In this document: positions 17,893-25,931 of the stretch, in pieces
How the letters are laid out: the number at the start of each line of letters is the position of its first letter
Position numbering within the stretch: position 1 is the stretch's first letter
Notes under the pieces: generated by a model
Told to the model about the DNA's origin: nothing
The model's database searches: none
What the model saw: only the letters and a program-made list of their open reading frames with translations
NCBI GenBank assembly: GCA_947087275.1
Contig: CAMUBZ010000002.1
Span: 1-64,000, forward strand
Length of the DNA stretch: 64,000 nt
Direction: 5' to 3'
Origin: an uncultured Candidatus Saccharibacteria bacterium
Lineage (GTDB): Bacteria; Patescibacteriota; Saccharimonadia; Saccharimonadales; Saccharimonadaceae
Position numbers and translations under genes: made by a program

Positions 17893-17991
17893 CAAAGTAC
17901 CATCAAGGTACGCGTCGCCATAGCCCGTCGTTACGGGTATGGCGCGCTGCATGCTCGCCCGTAGGCTGCGCACCACTTTGATAGTACTTTG
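17893..17991. repeat. Nested palindromic element, copy E3
   Basis: Its 65-bp core (17910-17974) is identical to that of copy E2 (13961-14025). The arms CAAAGTACCATCAAGGT (17893-17909) and ACTTTGATAGTACTTTG (17975-17991) are an imperfect inverted repeat unrelated in sequence to the arms of the other copies. It sits between the acyltransferase stop and the yidC promoter. Confidence 0.85.
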
Positions 17992-18004
17992 GACAAGAAA
18001 CAGT

Positions 18005-19129
18005 TTAACTAATAAGGTGTTTTATTAGCGGAATCCGTTTAATAATTACGGTAACACCGAGGCTGAGTCCTGTTACAAACAGAGTATACATAATTACCCC
18101 GCAGAAGGTGACAATAAAGGGCATACTAGACAAAGGGCTGGTGTATTGCATGATAAAACCGTTAAACCAAGTAGTAAGGGCGTAGATAATCAACATATGA
18201 ACAAGGTAGATACCGAGGGTATTGCAGGAAATTGTACGAAAGAGTATGTTATCCTTGTTCCAGTTGAGACATAATAGAAAAATCGATACAGTAGCAACCA
18301 AAGCGAAAACAGTGTCATAACCATACCAGATGTTGTCCCAAATCTGATGAGAGGCTTTGGAATACATGTAGCCGAGACCAAAAAGACCAAGCCAACCAAT
18401 TGCTAGGCCGCCCACTGCAAGCAAATTGCGAGTTTTCTTGGCGAGAGATTGGATTTTGTCCATATAATAAGCAGCGACACCACCCAAGCAAAAATAAACA
18501 AAAGTATAGCCATACATCCCACGAAAGGGGTTGAAGATATTGAGAAAGTTAGTGTCGGTATAAATAATTCCCTGGTGATCAATAAAACTAGAGTAGAATG
18601 TCATGAGATGATTGAGCAGGGTGTTGCCAAAAGTGATTAAGGCGCAGACAATCGTAAAATAAAGAAATGCTTGGCGATGGTGATCGTAAACTACCTTGAG
18701 TAACGGGAAGAAGACATAGAGACAGACCAAAGCCCCAAGATACCAGAGATGAGTGACGCCATATTTGAGTGAGGATAAAGTCGCCGCAAAGCCATTAGTA
18801 GATAGCTGATCGTGATGTAAAAAGACTAGAAATCCTAAGGTAAGCGCATACCAAAAAACTGCAATCAGTACAAAACGAAGAATTTTATAGACATGTTTCT
18901 TGAGGTTGAAGGGGCGGCTCAGTAAGAGATAACCATTAGCAAAGAAAAATAGCGGGACGCAAACCGCTGTAATAGAACGCAAAGCATAGTGTATATAAAA
19001 CCCGGTACCAGCAGATTCTAGAGGAGAGTTAGCAATGTGGGCGGTGCAGTGACACAAGACAACAGAAATGATTGCAATAGTTTCCAGAAGGTCAATCCAA
19101 GCAATACGGGGTTTGGTTGCGGGTTTCAT
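18005..19129 (-). CDS. Acyltransferase 3 family membrane protein
   Basis: This 374-residue protein has about ten spans. The N-terminal signature RIAWIDLLETIAIISVVLCH contains the family histidine, which normally acts in transfer of an acetyl or succinyl group to exported sugars. A conserved mid-region LWYLGALVCLYVFFPLLKVV follows. It overlaps rnpA by 4 nt at its start, so it is co-transcribed with rnpA and probably rpmH, an unusual guest between rnpA and yidC. It likely O-acylates a surface glycan; the substrate is unknown. Confidence 0.88.
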   Translation of the reverse strand: MKPATKPRIAWIDLLETIAIISVVLCHCTAHIANSPLESAGTGFYIHYALRSITAVCVPLFFFANGYLLLSRPFNLKKHVYKILRFVLIAVFWYALTLGFLVFLHHDQLSTNGFAATLSSLKYGVTHLWYLGALVCLYVFFPLLKVVYDHHRQAFLYFTIVCALITFGNTLLNHLMTFYSSFIDHQGIIYTDTNFLNIFNPFRGMYGYTFVYFCLGGVAAYYMDKIQSLAKKTRNLLAVGGLAIGWLGLFGLGYMYSKASHQIWDNIWYGYDTVFALVATVSIFLLCLNWNKDNILFRTISCNTLGIYLVHMLIIYALTTWFNGFIMQYTSPLSSMPFIVTFCGVIMYTLFVTGLSLGVTVIIKRIPLIKHLIS

Positions 19130-19467
19130 TGAGTGAGGCTCCGCTCAAGTAAATCATGAATAGTGCGACGAAGTTCAAGAAAAGGCATCGTGGCGATAGA
19201 TTTGTTAAAAATCACAAATAAACAATCTTGTGGTGCAGTAAACTCAGGGAGTTCAAGTCGGATTGCTTCATAAACACGACGACGAATACGATTGCGCCCA
19301 ACGGCAGATTTGAGGACCTTCTTAGAAACTACCACACCAAAACGCTGACGATGGTGCGTATTAGGAGCATACGCCAACGACAAAACTGGCGTACGAATCG
19401 TCTTTCCTTTTTGATAGACATAGCGCACACCGCCACGCGAATGAAAGCGATAGTTTTGCGATAACAT
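19126..19467 (-). CDS. rnpA: Ribonuclease P protein component
   Basis: This small basic protein helps the RNase P RNA cut pre-tRNA 5' leaders. The family core is clear: RFGVVVSKKVLKSAVGRNRI followed by RRRVYEAIRL (the RNR motif), and the N-terminal F-S-R-G pattern appears as YRFHSRGGVRYVYQKGK. At 113 residues it is of normal length. The box TGC-TATAAT at 19475-19480 (minus) ends 7 nt before the ATG, so rnpA may be transcribed separately from rpmH as a leaderless message. Confidence 0.95.
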   Translation of the reverse strand: MLSQNYRFHSRGGVRYVYQKGKTIRTPVLSLAYAPNTHHRQRFGVVVSKKVLKSAVGRNRIRRRVYEAIRLELPEFTAPQDCLFVIFNKSIATMPFLELRRTIHDLLERSLTQ

Positions 19468-19474
19468 ATTATAT

Positions 19475-19480
19475 ATTATA
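19475..19480 (-). promoter_or_regulatory. Extended -10 box of rnpA
   Basis: TGC-TATAAT on the minus strand is 7 nt upstream of the ATG at 19467, between element E4 and rnpA. Confidence 0.55.
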
Positions 19481-19488
19481 GCAGATTT

Positions 19489-19597
19489 GAGCAGTAATTT
19501 TCTTCTTCGGGGCGCGTCACCAGTACCTGTCGTTACAGGGCTGGCGCGCTACTCCTCGGCCGAGCCTCCGGATCCCCCCAGAAGTAACTTACTGCTC
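19489..19597. repeat. Nested palindromic element, copy E4
   Basis: The outer arms start GAGCAGTAA (19489-19497) and end TTACTGCTC (19589-19597), continuing imperfectly through CTTCT/AGAAG. The inner hairpin CCAG/CTGG capped by CCTGT-CGTT-ACAGG keeps the shape of the E2/E3 core with paired substitutions. A second palindrome CTCGGCCGAG follows. It separates rpmH from rnpA. Confidence 0.75.
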
Positions 19598-19614
19598 TAA
19601 CCGATATAATCGAG

Positions 19615-19752
19615 TTACGCGGTGAGGCGAGCGCGACCTTTGATGCGACGACGCTTCAAGACTTTTTGACCGGTCTTGGAATTGTTGCGCTTCATGAAGC
19701 CATGTTCGACTTTGCGTTGGCGCTTATGTGGTTGATAAGTTCGCTTTGGCAT
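19615..19752 (-). CDS. rpmH: 50S ribosomal protein L34
   Basis: This 45-residue basic protein, [20 protein letters not shown] then [20 protein letters not shown], matches bacterial L34 over its full length; the more common start is MKRTFQPS with HGFRxRM. It is a structural protein of the large ribosomal subunit near the exit tunnel. Its position next to dnaA and rnpA is the classic bacterial origin arrangement. The nested palindrome E4 separates it from rnpA by 147 bp, which is unusual since the two genes usually abut or overlap. Confidence 0.95.
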   Translation of the reverse strand: MPKRTYQPHKRQRKVEHGFMKRNNSKTGQKVLKRRRIKGRARLTA

Positions 19753-19821
19753 ATGATTATTCTTTCTATATTAACAAATTCTTGTTCTAGTATACCGTAG
19801 ATTTCCACTTTTTTCAAGAAG

Positions 19822-19930
19822 TTTTCCACATATTCCCTCGGTCAAAAATATAAACTGTGGAAAAGTCCACCCCTGTATAGGGAGGCAAATATTATAACAT
19901 CGAGAAAACTGGGGTAAAAACTGTGGAAAA
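19822..19930. promoter_or_regulatory. DnaA-box-like sites upstream of dnaA
   Basis: Three copies of TTTTCCACA or its complement (19822-19830, 19857-19865, 19922-19930) differ by one base from the TTATCCACA consensus. They lie between rpmH and dnaA, as expected for dnaA autoregulation or part of the origin. Confidence 0.7.
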
Positions 19931-19946
19931 GTCGGCGAGAGTTTGT

Positions 19947-19952
19947 TATAAT
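19947..19952 (+). promoter_or_regulatory. -10 box of dnaA
   Basis: TGT-TATAAT is followed by a 30-nt leader with the ribosome-binding site AAGGAGGAG (19963-19971) before the ATG at 19983. A DnaA-box-like site overlaps the region just upstream. Confidence 0.6.
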
Positions 19953-19982
19953 TGGGGTAGTTAAGGAGGAGTATAAGGGGTC

Positions 19983-21359
19983 ATGTTTGACGTGTGGAAG
20001 AGTGTCTTGGCTGAAGTTGAACAGTCGATTCCTCATGAGCAATACTCGACTTGGTTTACTGGCACCGAATTGGTAGGTATAGATAACAATGTCGTAACAA
20101 TTGGGGTGCCGAATGTTTTTAAAATCAAACAACTAGAGAAAAAATATTTTGGGATTTTGCGTGACGCATTTCTACATAATAAAGTTGATGTAAGAGAAAT
20201 TAAATATGTCGTACAGAGTAATGTAAAACCCAAAGTGCGAGCGCGAGAAATTCCGGTAGCGCCTAGTTCCCCATCTGCGCCGCTACAAGTAGCACGAAGT
20301 GTGGATAGTGAGAGAGTAGTCAATATGGGTAAATCCTTCCAAACAGGGTTGAATCCAAAATACACTTTGGCAAACTTCGTGATTGGATCCAATAACGACT
20401 TAGCCGTGAGTGTGGCACGGAATATTATTGACCAACCAGGTGGGAGTTATAACCCGTTTTTCCTTTATGGTGGGCCTGGTCTTGGTAAAACTCATTTAGT
20501 GCAAGCAATCGGTAATGAACTTTTGGCGAGAGATCCCAAGCTGAAAGTCTTATATACTCCAGTATCAAGTTTCTATTCGGATTTTATTAAATCTTTGCAA
20601 AACAAGAAGAGCGATGAGTTTCGGCAGAAATTCCGTAGACTTGATGTGTTGATTATAGATGATTTTCAGATGATTATGAATAAGGACGCATCGCAAGTTG
20701 AGTTTTTTGATATTTTCAATGAATTATATAATTTAAGCAAACAAGTAATTGTAACATCCGACCGCTTACCCAATCAAATTAAATCAGTGGATGAACGTTT
20801 AGCATCAAGGTTAACTTGGGCGGGGGCGTATGATTTACAGTTACCGCAATTTGAGGATAAATGTGCAATTCTGCGGGCTAAAGCCGAGTTTACGGGTGTA
20901 GAGGTGGAAGACGAAGCGATTGAATACTTGGCTGAGAATGTGAAGACCAATATTCGTGACCTGGAGGGTGAATTTAATCACCTGCTGGCAGTAGCAGAAC
21001 TCAAGAATATGTCACCGCTAGAGGTGATTAGTGAAGGCTATGTTAATACGGCACGCAATCCTCAGGCAAAAACTTTGTCACCTAAACAAGTCATTGAAAA
21101 AGTAGCCAAGTATTACAATATGACGCCAAAAGAAATGTGCAGTAAAAGTCGAGTGGCGCATATCAAGAATGCGCGCCAAGTAGCAATGTATATGCTGTCA
21201 AAAGAACTTAGTATGAGTACGCCAAAAATCGCGATGGAGGTAGGAGTCAAAGATCACACTACCGTGATGCACGGAATAAAAAAGATCGAAGCCGATTTGA
21301 AACTAAATTTTAGCCTCCGTGACCAGATTGCCGCGCTCAGGGAGAAGATTTATGGATAG
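19983..21359 (+). CDS. dnaA: Chromosomal replication initiator DnaA
   Basis: This AAA+ ATPase binds DnaA boxes and opens the origin. The N-terminal domain I (MFDVWKSVLAEVEQSIPHEQ) is followed by a short linker. AAA+ motifs are Walker A GGPGLGKTHLV near residue 165, Walker B VLIIDDFQMI near 225, and the sensor regions. The C-terminal DNA-binding helix-turn-helix contains the DnaA signature DHTTVMHGIKKIEADL. At 458 residues the length is normal. In the sensor-1/arginine-finger area the sequence reads VDERLASRLTWAGAYDLQLP, close to the usual SRFEWGL. It is the first gene of dnaA-dnaN-recF. Confidence 0.98.
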   Translation: MFDVWKSVLAEVEQSIPHEQYSTWFTGTELVGIDNNVVTIGVPNVFKIKQLEKKYFGILRDAFLHNKVDVREIKYVVQSNVKPKVRAREIPVAPSSPSAPLQVARSVDSERVVNMGKSFQTGLNPKYTLANFVIGSNNDLAVSVARNIIDQPGGSYNPFFLYGGPGLGKTHLVQAIGNELLARDPKLKVLYTPVSSFYSDFIKSLQNKKSDEFRQKFRRLDVLIIDDFQMIMNKDASQVEFFDIFNELYNLSKQVIVTSDRLPNQIKSVDERLASRLTWAGAYDLQLPQFEDKCAILRAKAEFTGVEVEDEAIEYLAENVKTNIRDLEGEFNHLLAVAELKNMSPLEVISEGYVNTARNPQAKTLSPKQVIEKVAKYYNMTPKEMCSKSRVAHIKNARQVAMYMLSKELSMSTPKIAMEVGVKDHTTVMHGIKKIEADLKLNFSLRDQIAALREKIYG

Positions 21360-21696
21360 TTGTTCGGTTTTACTACATGTTCGGTTTTATCTTGTTCGGG
21401 TTTTTGCAAAAGTAGGTAAAATTCTATGTTCGGTTTGTTCGGTAGATTTTGTGGAAAAAATGTGGAGAAGTATGCGAGAAAGTTTGTGTAGAAGTTTGGG
21501 GAAAAGTTTCCACAGGATGGTAAATTTTGTGGTTTTGCACATTTTGGAGTGGGATTTTACACATTTTGGTGGGGTTTGTGGAAAGTTTTGCAGGTGGTTT
21601 TACACGCGGTTTTATATCTGTAAAAGTGGTGGTTTTGCACATTTTCCACAGTGCTTACTACTACAACTACTAAATATATTATAGAAAGGACTCAGG
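21360..21696. other. Candidate replication origin (oriC) between dnaA and dnaN
   Basis: This 337-bp gene-free spacer has two layers. The first 85 bp carry five copies of TGTTCGG (starting 21361, 21378, 21393, 21427, 21436), mostly as TGTTCGGTTT. The rest is G/T-rich with DnaA-box-like sites (TGTGGAAAA at 21450-21458, TTTCCACA near 21508, TGTGGAAAG near 21577, TTTTCCACA at 21642-21650) and repeated TTTTGCACATTTT / TTTTACACATTTT segments. That is the expected composition for an origin with DnaA-binding sites and an unwinding region. No protein-coding gene is supported here. Confidence 0.75.
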
Positions 21697-22803
21697 ATGG
21701 AAATTAAGATTCTCCAGGAAAAGTTAGCAAAAGCATTAAATACAGTGAGTCGGGTAGCGGCAGGATCACGAGCAACCTTACCGATTCTAAATAATGTGTT
21801 GATACGAGTGGATGATAATAAAGTAACCTTAACGACGACCAACTTAGATATGGCAGTGGTAAGTTATTTACCAGCCAGCCAAAGCAAAAATGGTGTGATT
21901 ACGGTGCCAGCAAGATTGATGGCAGAATTTGTGGGTAATTTACCTCGAGGTGAGGTGGTAGAAATTGGTGCCAATGGGGATAAGGTTACAATTAAGGCTG
22001 GTGAATATACTTCAACGATTAATGGGGCTTCGGCGGATGATTTTCCGGAATTGCCAGAAATTGATGAAAGTAAAGCTGTGAAGTTCCAGATGGGAGTGGA
22101 AGAGTTTAAGGCAGGATTGTCACAGGTGATGATTGCAGCGAGCGGTGACACAACGCGTCCAGCACTAACCGGTGTGTATTTTAATACTTTTGAAGGTAGT
22201 TTGTATTTGGCGGCGACCGATGGTTATAGGTTGGCAGAACGAAAGTTCATTGAAAAGGTTAGTAGTGAGGTGATGGCAATCGTGCCGGCTGCATCTTTGC
22301 AAGAGGTACTGAGGTCGTTAAGTGATGATGTGACAGAAATCGAATTATTATTTGATGAGACGCAAGTGCGGTTTCGTTTAGGTGAAATTGAGGTGACATC
22401 TAAATTGATTGATGGCTCGTTCCCTGATTATCGTCAATTAATTCCAAAGCAAACGGAAATTAGTTTGGGACTGAAGCGGGATGAGTTAGTACGGATTACG
22501 AAACTGGCGGCGTTATTTGCTAAAGAGGTTGGTGGTTCGATTGTGTGTGAGTCGAGTGTGGAAAACAAGAGTTTTTCGGTGGCTTCGGTAGCGAATGAAC
22601 TAGGTGAGAATAATTCGGCAATTGAAACTGCGGTAGAAACGGATGGAAAAGTAACTTTGAACTCGCGATTCCTGTTGGATGCCTTAAATGTGCTCGATAG
22701 TACTGAAATTGAATTTGGATTCTCCAATAAACTTGATCCGGTAGTATTGAGGGGTAAAAAGGATAAAAACTATATACATATTATTATGCCACTTAAAGGG
22801 TAA
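21697..22803 (+). CDS. dnaN: DNA polymerase III beta subunit (sliding clamp)
   Basis: This ring-forming clamp tethers the replicative polymerase to DNA. It begins MEIKILQEKLAKALNTVSRV, followed by LPILNNVLIRVDDNKVTLTT, and contains RPALTGVYFNTFEGSLYLAA with TDGYRLAERKF, the most conserved clamp segment. It ends DPVVLRGKKDKNYIHIIMPL, close to the usual P[MV]R terminus. At 368 residues in three repeats it is of normal length. It follows the candidate origin and has an AAAGGAC ribosome-binding site. Assignment is secure. Confidence 0.97.
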   Translation: MEIKILQEKLAKALNTVSRVAAGSRATLPILNNVLIRVDDNKVTLTTTNLDMAVVSYLPASQSKNGVITVPARLMAEFVGNLPRGEVVEIGANGDKVTIKAGEYTSTINGASADDFPELPEIDESKAVKFQMGVEEFKAGLSQVMIAASGDTTRPALTGVYFNTFEGSLYLAATDGYRLAERKFIEKVSSEVMAIVPAASLQEVLRSLSDDVTEIELLFDETQVRFRLGEIEVTSKLIDGSFPDYRQLIPKQTEISLGLKRDELVRITKLAALFAKEVGGSIVCESSVENKSFSVASVANELGENNSAIETAVETDGKVTLNSRFLLDALNVLDSTEIEFGFSNKLDPVVLRGKKDKNYIHIIMPLKG

Positions 22804-22835
22804 CATTCGAGAATCTCTCTTTTCTGGGCATAAAT

Positions 22836-23831
22836 ATGGTGATTAAAAGTGTCAAACTCAACAACTTTCGTAGTCATGAGAGTTTTGTGCTGGAATGCGA
22901 TCCGCATACAACAAAGATTGTGGGTGAGAATGGCTGTGGAAAAACTTCGCTTCTAGAGGCAATTTATGAGGCAATGCAGGGGAAAAGTTTTCGGGCGGTA
23001 GACCGAGAAATTGTGCGGCGGGGTGATGAGTTTTATCGAGTGGAGTTGCAATACGAAGATGGCCGCAAAACGATAGTGATGTTTGATGGAGAGAAGAAAG
23101 AGTTTCTGGTAGAAGATAAAAAAACACGACGCTTACCCAAAAAAGCAAAATATCCGATTGTTTTGTTTGAGCCGGATGATTTGAACTTGGTAGGGAGTAG
23201 CCCGACGAGTCGGCGAAATTATTTTGATCGGATGTTTGGACAGTTGTCTGAGAAGTATAATGTGGCGCTCTTGAAATATAATAAGGCATTGAAACAACGC
23301 AATGAGTTACTGAAACGCGAGGTGGTGGATGCTGGGGATGTATTTTCTTGGGATGTATTGCTGACAAAATATGGGTCGGAACTTAGGAATGAGCGAGCGG
23401 AGTATATTGGGTGGATTAGTGAGAAGATTACGGAGGTTTATCGCTCGATTGCGGAAAATACGGATGAGGTAGCAGTGGAATATGTGACGGAAGTGGAGTC
23501 GGAAAGTGGATTTTTGGCACGGTTGGAGCGAGATTTTGAGCGAGATAGGCTACTTGGGCATACGAGTTTTGGTGTGCATCGCGATAACTATGAATTTGTG
23601 TTTAATGGAGTGAGAGCGGATGGCTCAGCGAGTAGGGGTGAAGTGCGCTCGATGGTGATTGCATTAAAATTCATTGAGGCAGAAATGATTGTGGAGTGCT
23701 TGGGGCGACCACCAGTAGTGTTGTTAGATGACGTATTCTCTGAATTGGATGAAACGAGGCAGCGGTGTTTGGTGAAGAACTTTCAAAGCAATCAAATCTT
23801 TTTGACGAGTGTGGGCGAGGGGAGGTTATAG
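22836..23831 (+). CDS. recF: DNA replication and repair protein RecF
   Basis: This SMC-like ATPase loads RecA at single-stranded gaps. It has the N-terminal motif IKSVKLNNFRSHESFVLECD with Walker A VGENGCGKTSLLEAIYEA near residues 31-48, the RecF segment PIVLFEPDDLNLVGSSPTSR RNYFDRM, and the C-terminal Walker B region PPVVLLDDVFSELDETRQ. At 331 residues it is slightly short but complete. It lies 32 bp after dnaN, the classical order. Its stop is 1 nt from the convergent stop of the last type IV secretion operon gene. Confidence 0.95.
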   Translation: MVIKSVKLNNFRSHESFVLECDPHTTKIVGENGCGKTSLLEAIYEAMQGKSFRAVDREIVRRGDEFYRVELQYEDGRKTIVMFDGEKKEFLVEDKKTRRLPKKAKYPIVLFEPDDLNLVGSSPTSRRNYFDRMFGQLSEKYNVALLKYNKALKQRNELLKREVVDAGDVFSWDVLLTKYGSELRNERAEYIGWISEKITEVYRSIAENTDEVAVEYVTEVESESGFLARLERDFERDRLLGHTSFGVHRDNYEFVFNGVRADGSASRGEVRSMVIALKFIEAEMIVECLGRPPVVLLDDVFSELDETRQRCLVKNFQSNQIFLTSVGEGRL

Positions 23832-23832
23832 A

Positions 23833-24558
23833 CTATCGGATGCTTGGAAGTGTAGAATGTATAGTTTCTGGGTTGGTAAGATTGAATGACTCAATCCAAT
23901 TGATGGCTGAATTTGAAAGTGGATTTAGTGGTTTACCTGTAATATGATCAACAGTAGAAGATGTAGCTGTGGTGTTGTCGGCATTACCAAGATTTGAATA
24001 ATATTCGCTAGTTAGATTAGTAAAGGTAATTACGTAATCTTGGGCATCGGGCTTATCGGTTCGGTCAAGAATCATGACGGCGTATTCATCGTCAAATTCA
24101 ATATTTACTAGAAGGTTTAGGATATATTTTCGCCCATCAGAAATATCAATAGTAAATGTTGAGGCTTCTTGGTTATCTTGGAGGCTAAAGGAATCTTGTT
24201 TGACTGAAGCTATATATTCTTTTTCTGTATTGGTGGATGGTGCTGAGTTTATTTCATTCTTATTGAGTAAAATGAGGTTGAGGTTAAAAATGATTTCATC
24301 GTTAAGAATTGGGTGCTCAAGTAAATTTTCATTCTGAAAGGTGATAAATGGAGGATCCTCTGGTTCTTGGGTAGATTCTTTGGATGCTGAACTGAAAAAG
24401 ATGAGACCGAATGCTATGAATAAAGTAACGACAATAGTAATTAGAATTATCATTGAAAGTAAACGATGTTTAAGTAAAAAATCTCTTACATTGTGCTTTG
24501 AGAGTTTCTGATAGTGTTGATTTGAAGTTTGATTAGGATAAAAATTTGTATTCGTCAT
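23833..24558 (-). CDS. Single-pass membrane protein at the end of the type IV secretion operon
   Basis: This 241-residue protein has an N-terminal cytoplasmic part (about 40 residues), one span (LLSMIILITIVVTLFIAFGL) and an extracellular region of about 170 residues without recognised motifs (PPFITFQNENLLEHPILNDE). Its start overlaps the stop of the lysozyme/C39 gene by 4 nt, so it belongs to the same transcript. Base composition is more A/T-rich than the VirB4 region. The function is unknown; a structural part of the envelope-spanning machine is an inference from context. Confidence 0.7.
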   Translation of the reverse strand: MTNTNFYPNQTSNQHYQKLSKHNVRDFLLKHRLLSMIILITIVVTLFIAFGLIFFSSASKESTQEPEDPPFITFQNENLLEHPILNDEIIFNLNLILLNKNEINSAPSTNTEKEYIASVKQDSFSLQDNQEASTFTIDISDGRKYILNLLVNIEFDDEYAVMILDRTDKPDAQDYVITFTNLTSEYYSNLGNADNTTATSSTVDHITGKPLNPLSNSAINWIESFNLTNPETIHSTLPSIR

Positions 24559-25931
24559 CGTTTGATTGCCTTTACGTTACTACATTTCATGCCAGCAGAT
24601 ATTACTGCTGTAGGTGAATAATATCCGTTAGCATTATTTCGTCCAGCTGAGTTAGCAATATACCACTCGCCATTGCTATTGACACTAGTTATTCCTATAT
24701 AATGCCCACCTTGCGTAAATGGGGCTCGCCCAGCACCAGACGTATGAATCATCCAACCATCATTTAGGTATTGGTTGATAGTGGAAATATCGCAAGTATT
24801 AAGTGCTTTATATTGAAGACCATAATAGTCAGCAAGAACTTTGGTTATAGTCCAACTACTACCAACTCCATATACGTGTTGTCCTTTTAGTCCAGCTATA
24901 TTGGCGGTTTCATCAGGAAGGATGTTTCTACCCAATAAGACTGTGGCCATCATCGCGAATGAAGTTGGTCCGCAACCAGAAGCGCAAATAGTTGCCCCTT
25001 CGCTACCCTTAATACCCTCGTCTCCGTACATGAGATTGCTCCAACTTTCGCCACATTGGAAATATTGAGGAATACCTATGCCGGTATATGGACTGTTATT
25101 GCCTGTGCGGCATGTATTATAGGTGATGTTATTAGTGAAGTCTAGATTAATAGTGGAATTAGAATTTGATGTGGACCCGGACATATATTGATTATATATT
25201 TCAGCAGCTTTGCGTCGACGCGCATCCATACCTTGCCAGTTGCCATTTGCATATCTTTGTAAATTAAGATTATAGGCGAGGGCTTTAGCTTCTGAAGATT
25301 GAAGTTTTCCGGTTCCTCCATAAGCGCGCTCTACTGCAACCATGAATAGTTCGGCATAGATTTCAGCCCCATTAGCACTGTTGCTAATATTGTTACTGAG
25401 AGCACTATTGACGTATGCTTGAAAACGTTTTTCTGGTGAAGCGAATTTGTCGTTAACGAGATAATCTAGTTCAATATCGATAGCCTTATCGTTGATTTCG
25501 GTAGGAACGCTTGTTGATCCCCAATAATTACCAAGGCTGCCTACTGCTTGTATCATGCTTGTAGAATTTGATTGGTAAAGGCCATGATAAGTGCCGCTTT
25601 TTGATACGATGAATGGGTTATAAGTGCCACCGGTTTCAATGTTCATGTTGCCTAATATACCTGCAATAGCGGCGGGATTATTGGAGATACCATTAATACC
25701 TGCGCTGACAAAGTAATTCCAGATTTTGGTTTGATTATCTTCCCCAGAGATTGTCCCAGAATAACCATAACCACCATCTTCACCTCTAACGCAATCTCCG
25801 TCTGGGTTATACCAATAGATATTGTTTTTTCCATAAGTACTTCTTTCACTCTTTGTGAGTGCGGCAACCGGTGTGGTTAAAGAGACCATGACCGCTAATA
25901 TTACTAAGATGACTTTATAAATATATTTCAT
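24555..25931 (-). CDS. Secreted murein hydrolase: phage-lysozyme-like plus C39-like peptidase domain
   Basis: A signal peptide (IYKVILVILAVMVSLTTPVAA) is followed at about residues 60-230 by a domain containing SNNPAAIAGILGNMNIETGG, then GTYHGLYQSNS, matching phage-tail lysozyme-type domains with a glutamate in IETGG. The C-terminal domain at about 290-458 has a papain-like layout: ATICASGCGPTSFAMMATVL with the catalytic Cys, GGHYIGITSVNSNGEWYIAN with His and downstream Asn, as in C39-like peptidases. In the type IV secretion operon it would play the VirB1 role, opening the cell wall for the apparatus. It overlaps its upstream and downstream neighbours by 4 nt each. Confidence 0.8.
   Translation of the reverse strand: MKYIYKVILVILAVMVSLTTPVAALTKSERSTYGKNNIYWYNPDGDCVRGEDGGYGYSGTISGEDNQTKIWNYFVSAGINGISNNPAAIAGILGNMNIETGGTYNPFIVSKSGTYHGLYQSNSTSMIQAVGSLGNYWGSTSVPTEINDKAIDIELDYLVNDKFASPEKRFQAYVNSALSNNISNSANGAEIYAELFMVAVERAYGGTGKLQSSEAKALAYNLNLQRYANGNWQGMDARRRKAAEIYNQYMSGSTSNSNSTINLDFTNNITYNTCRTGNNSPYTGIGIPQYFQCGESWSNLMYGDEGIKGSEGATICASGCGPTSFAMMATVLLGRNILPDETANIAGLKGQHVYGVGSSWTITKVLADYYGLQYKALNTCDISTINQYLNDGWMIHTSGAGRAPFTQGGHYIGITSVNSNGEWYIANSAGRNNANGYYSPTAVISAGMKCSNVKAIKR

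Noticed and set aside
21319-21684. A 121-codon frame crossing the dnaA-dnaN spacer
   Set aside because: It is made of the TGTTCGG and TTTTGCACA repeats (Cys/Val/Phe-rich translation) and starts inside dnaA; the region is better explained as origin.
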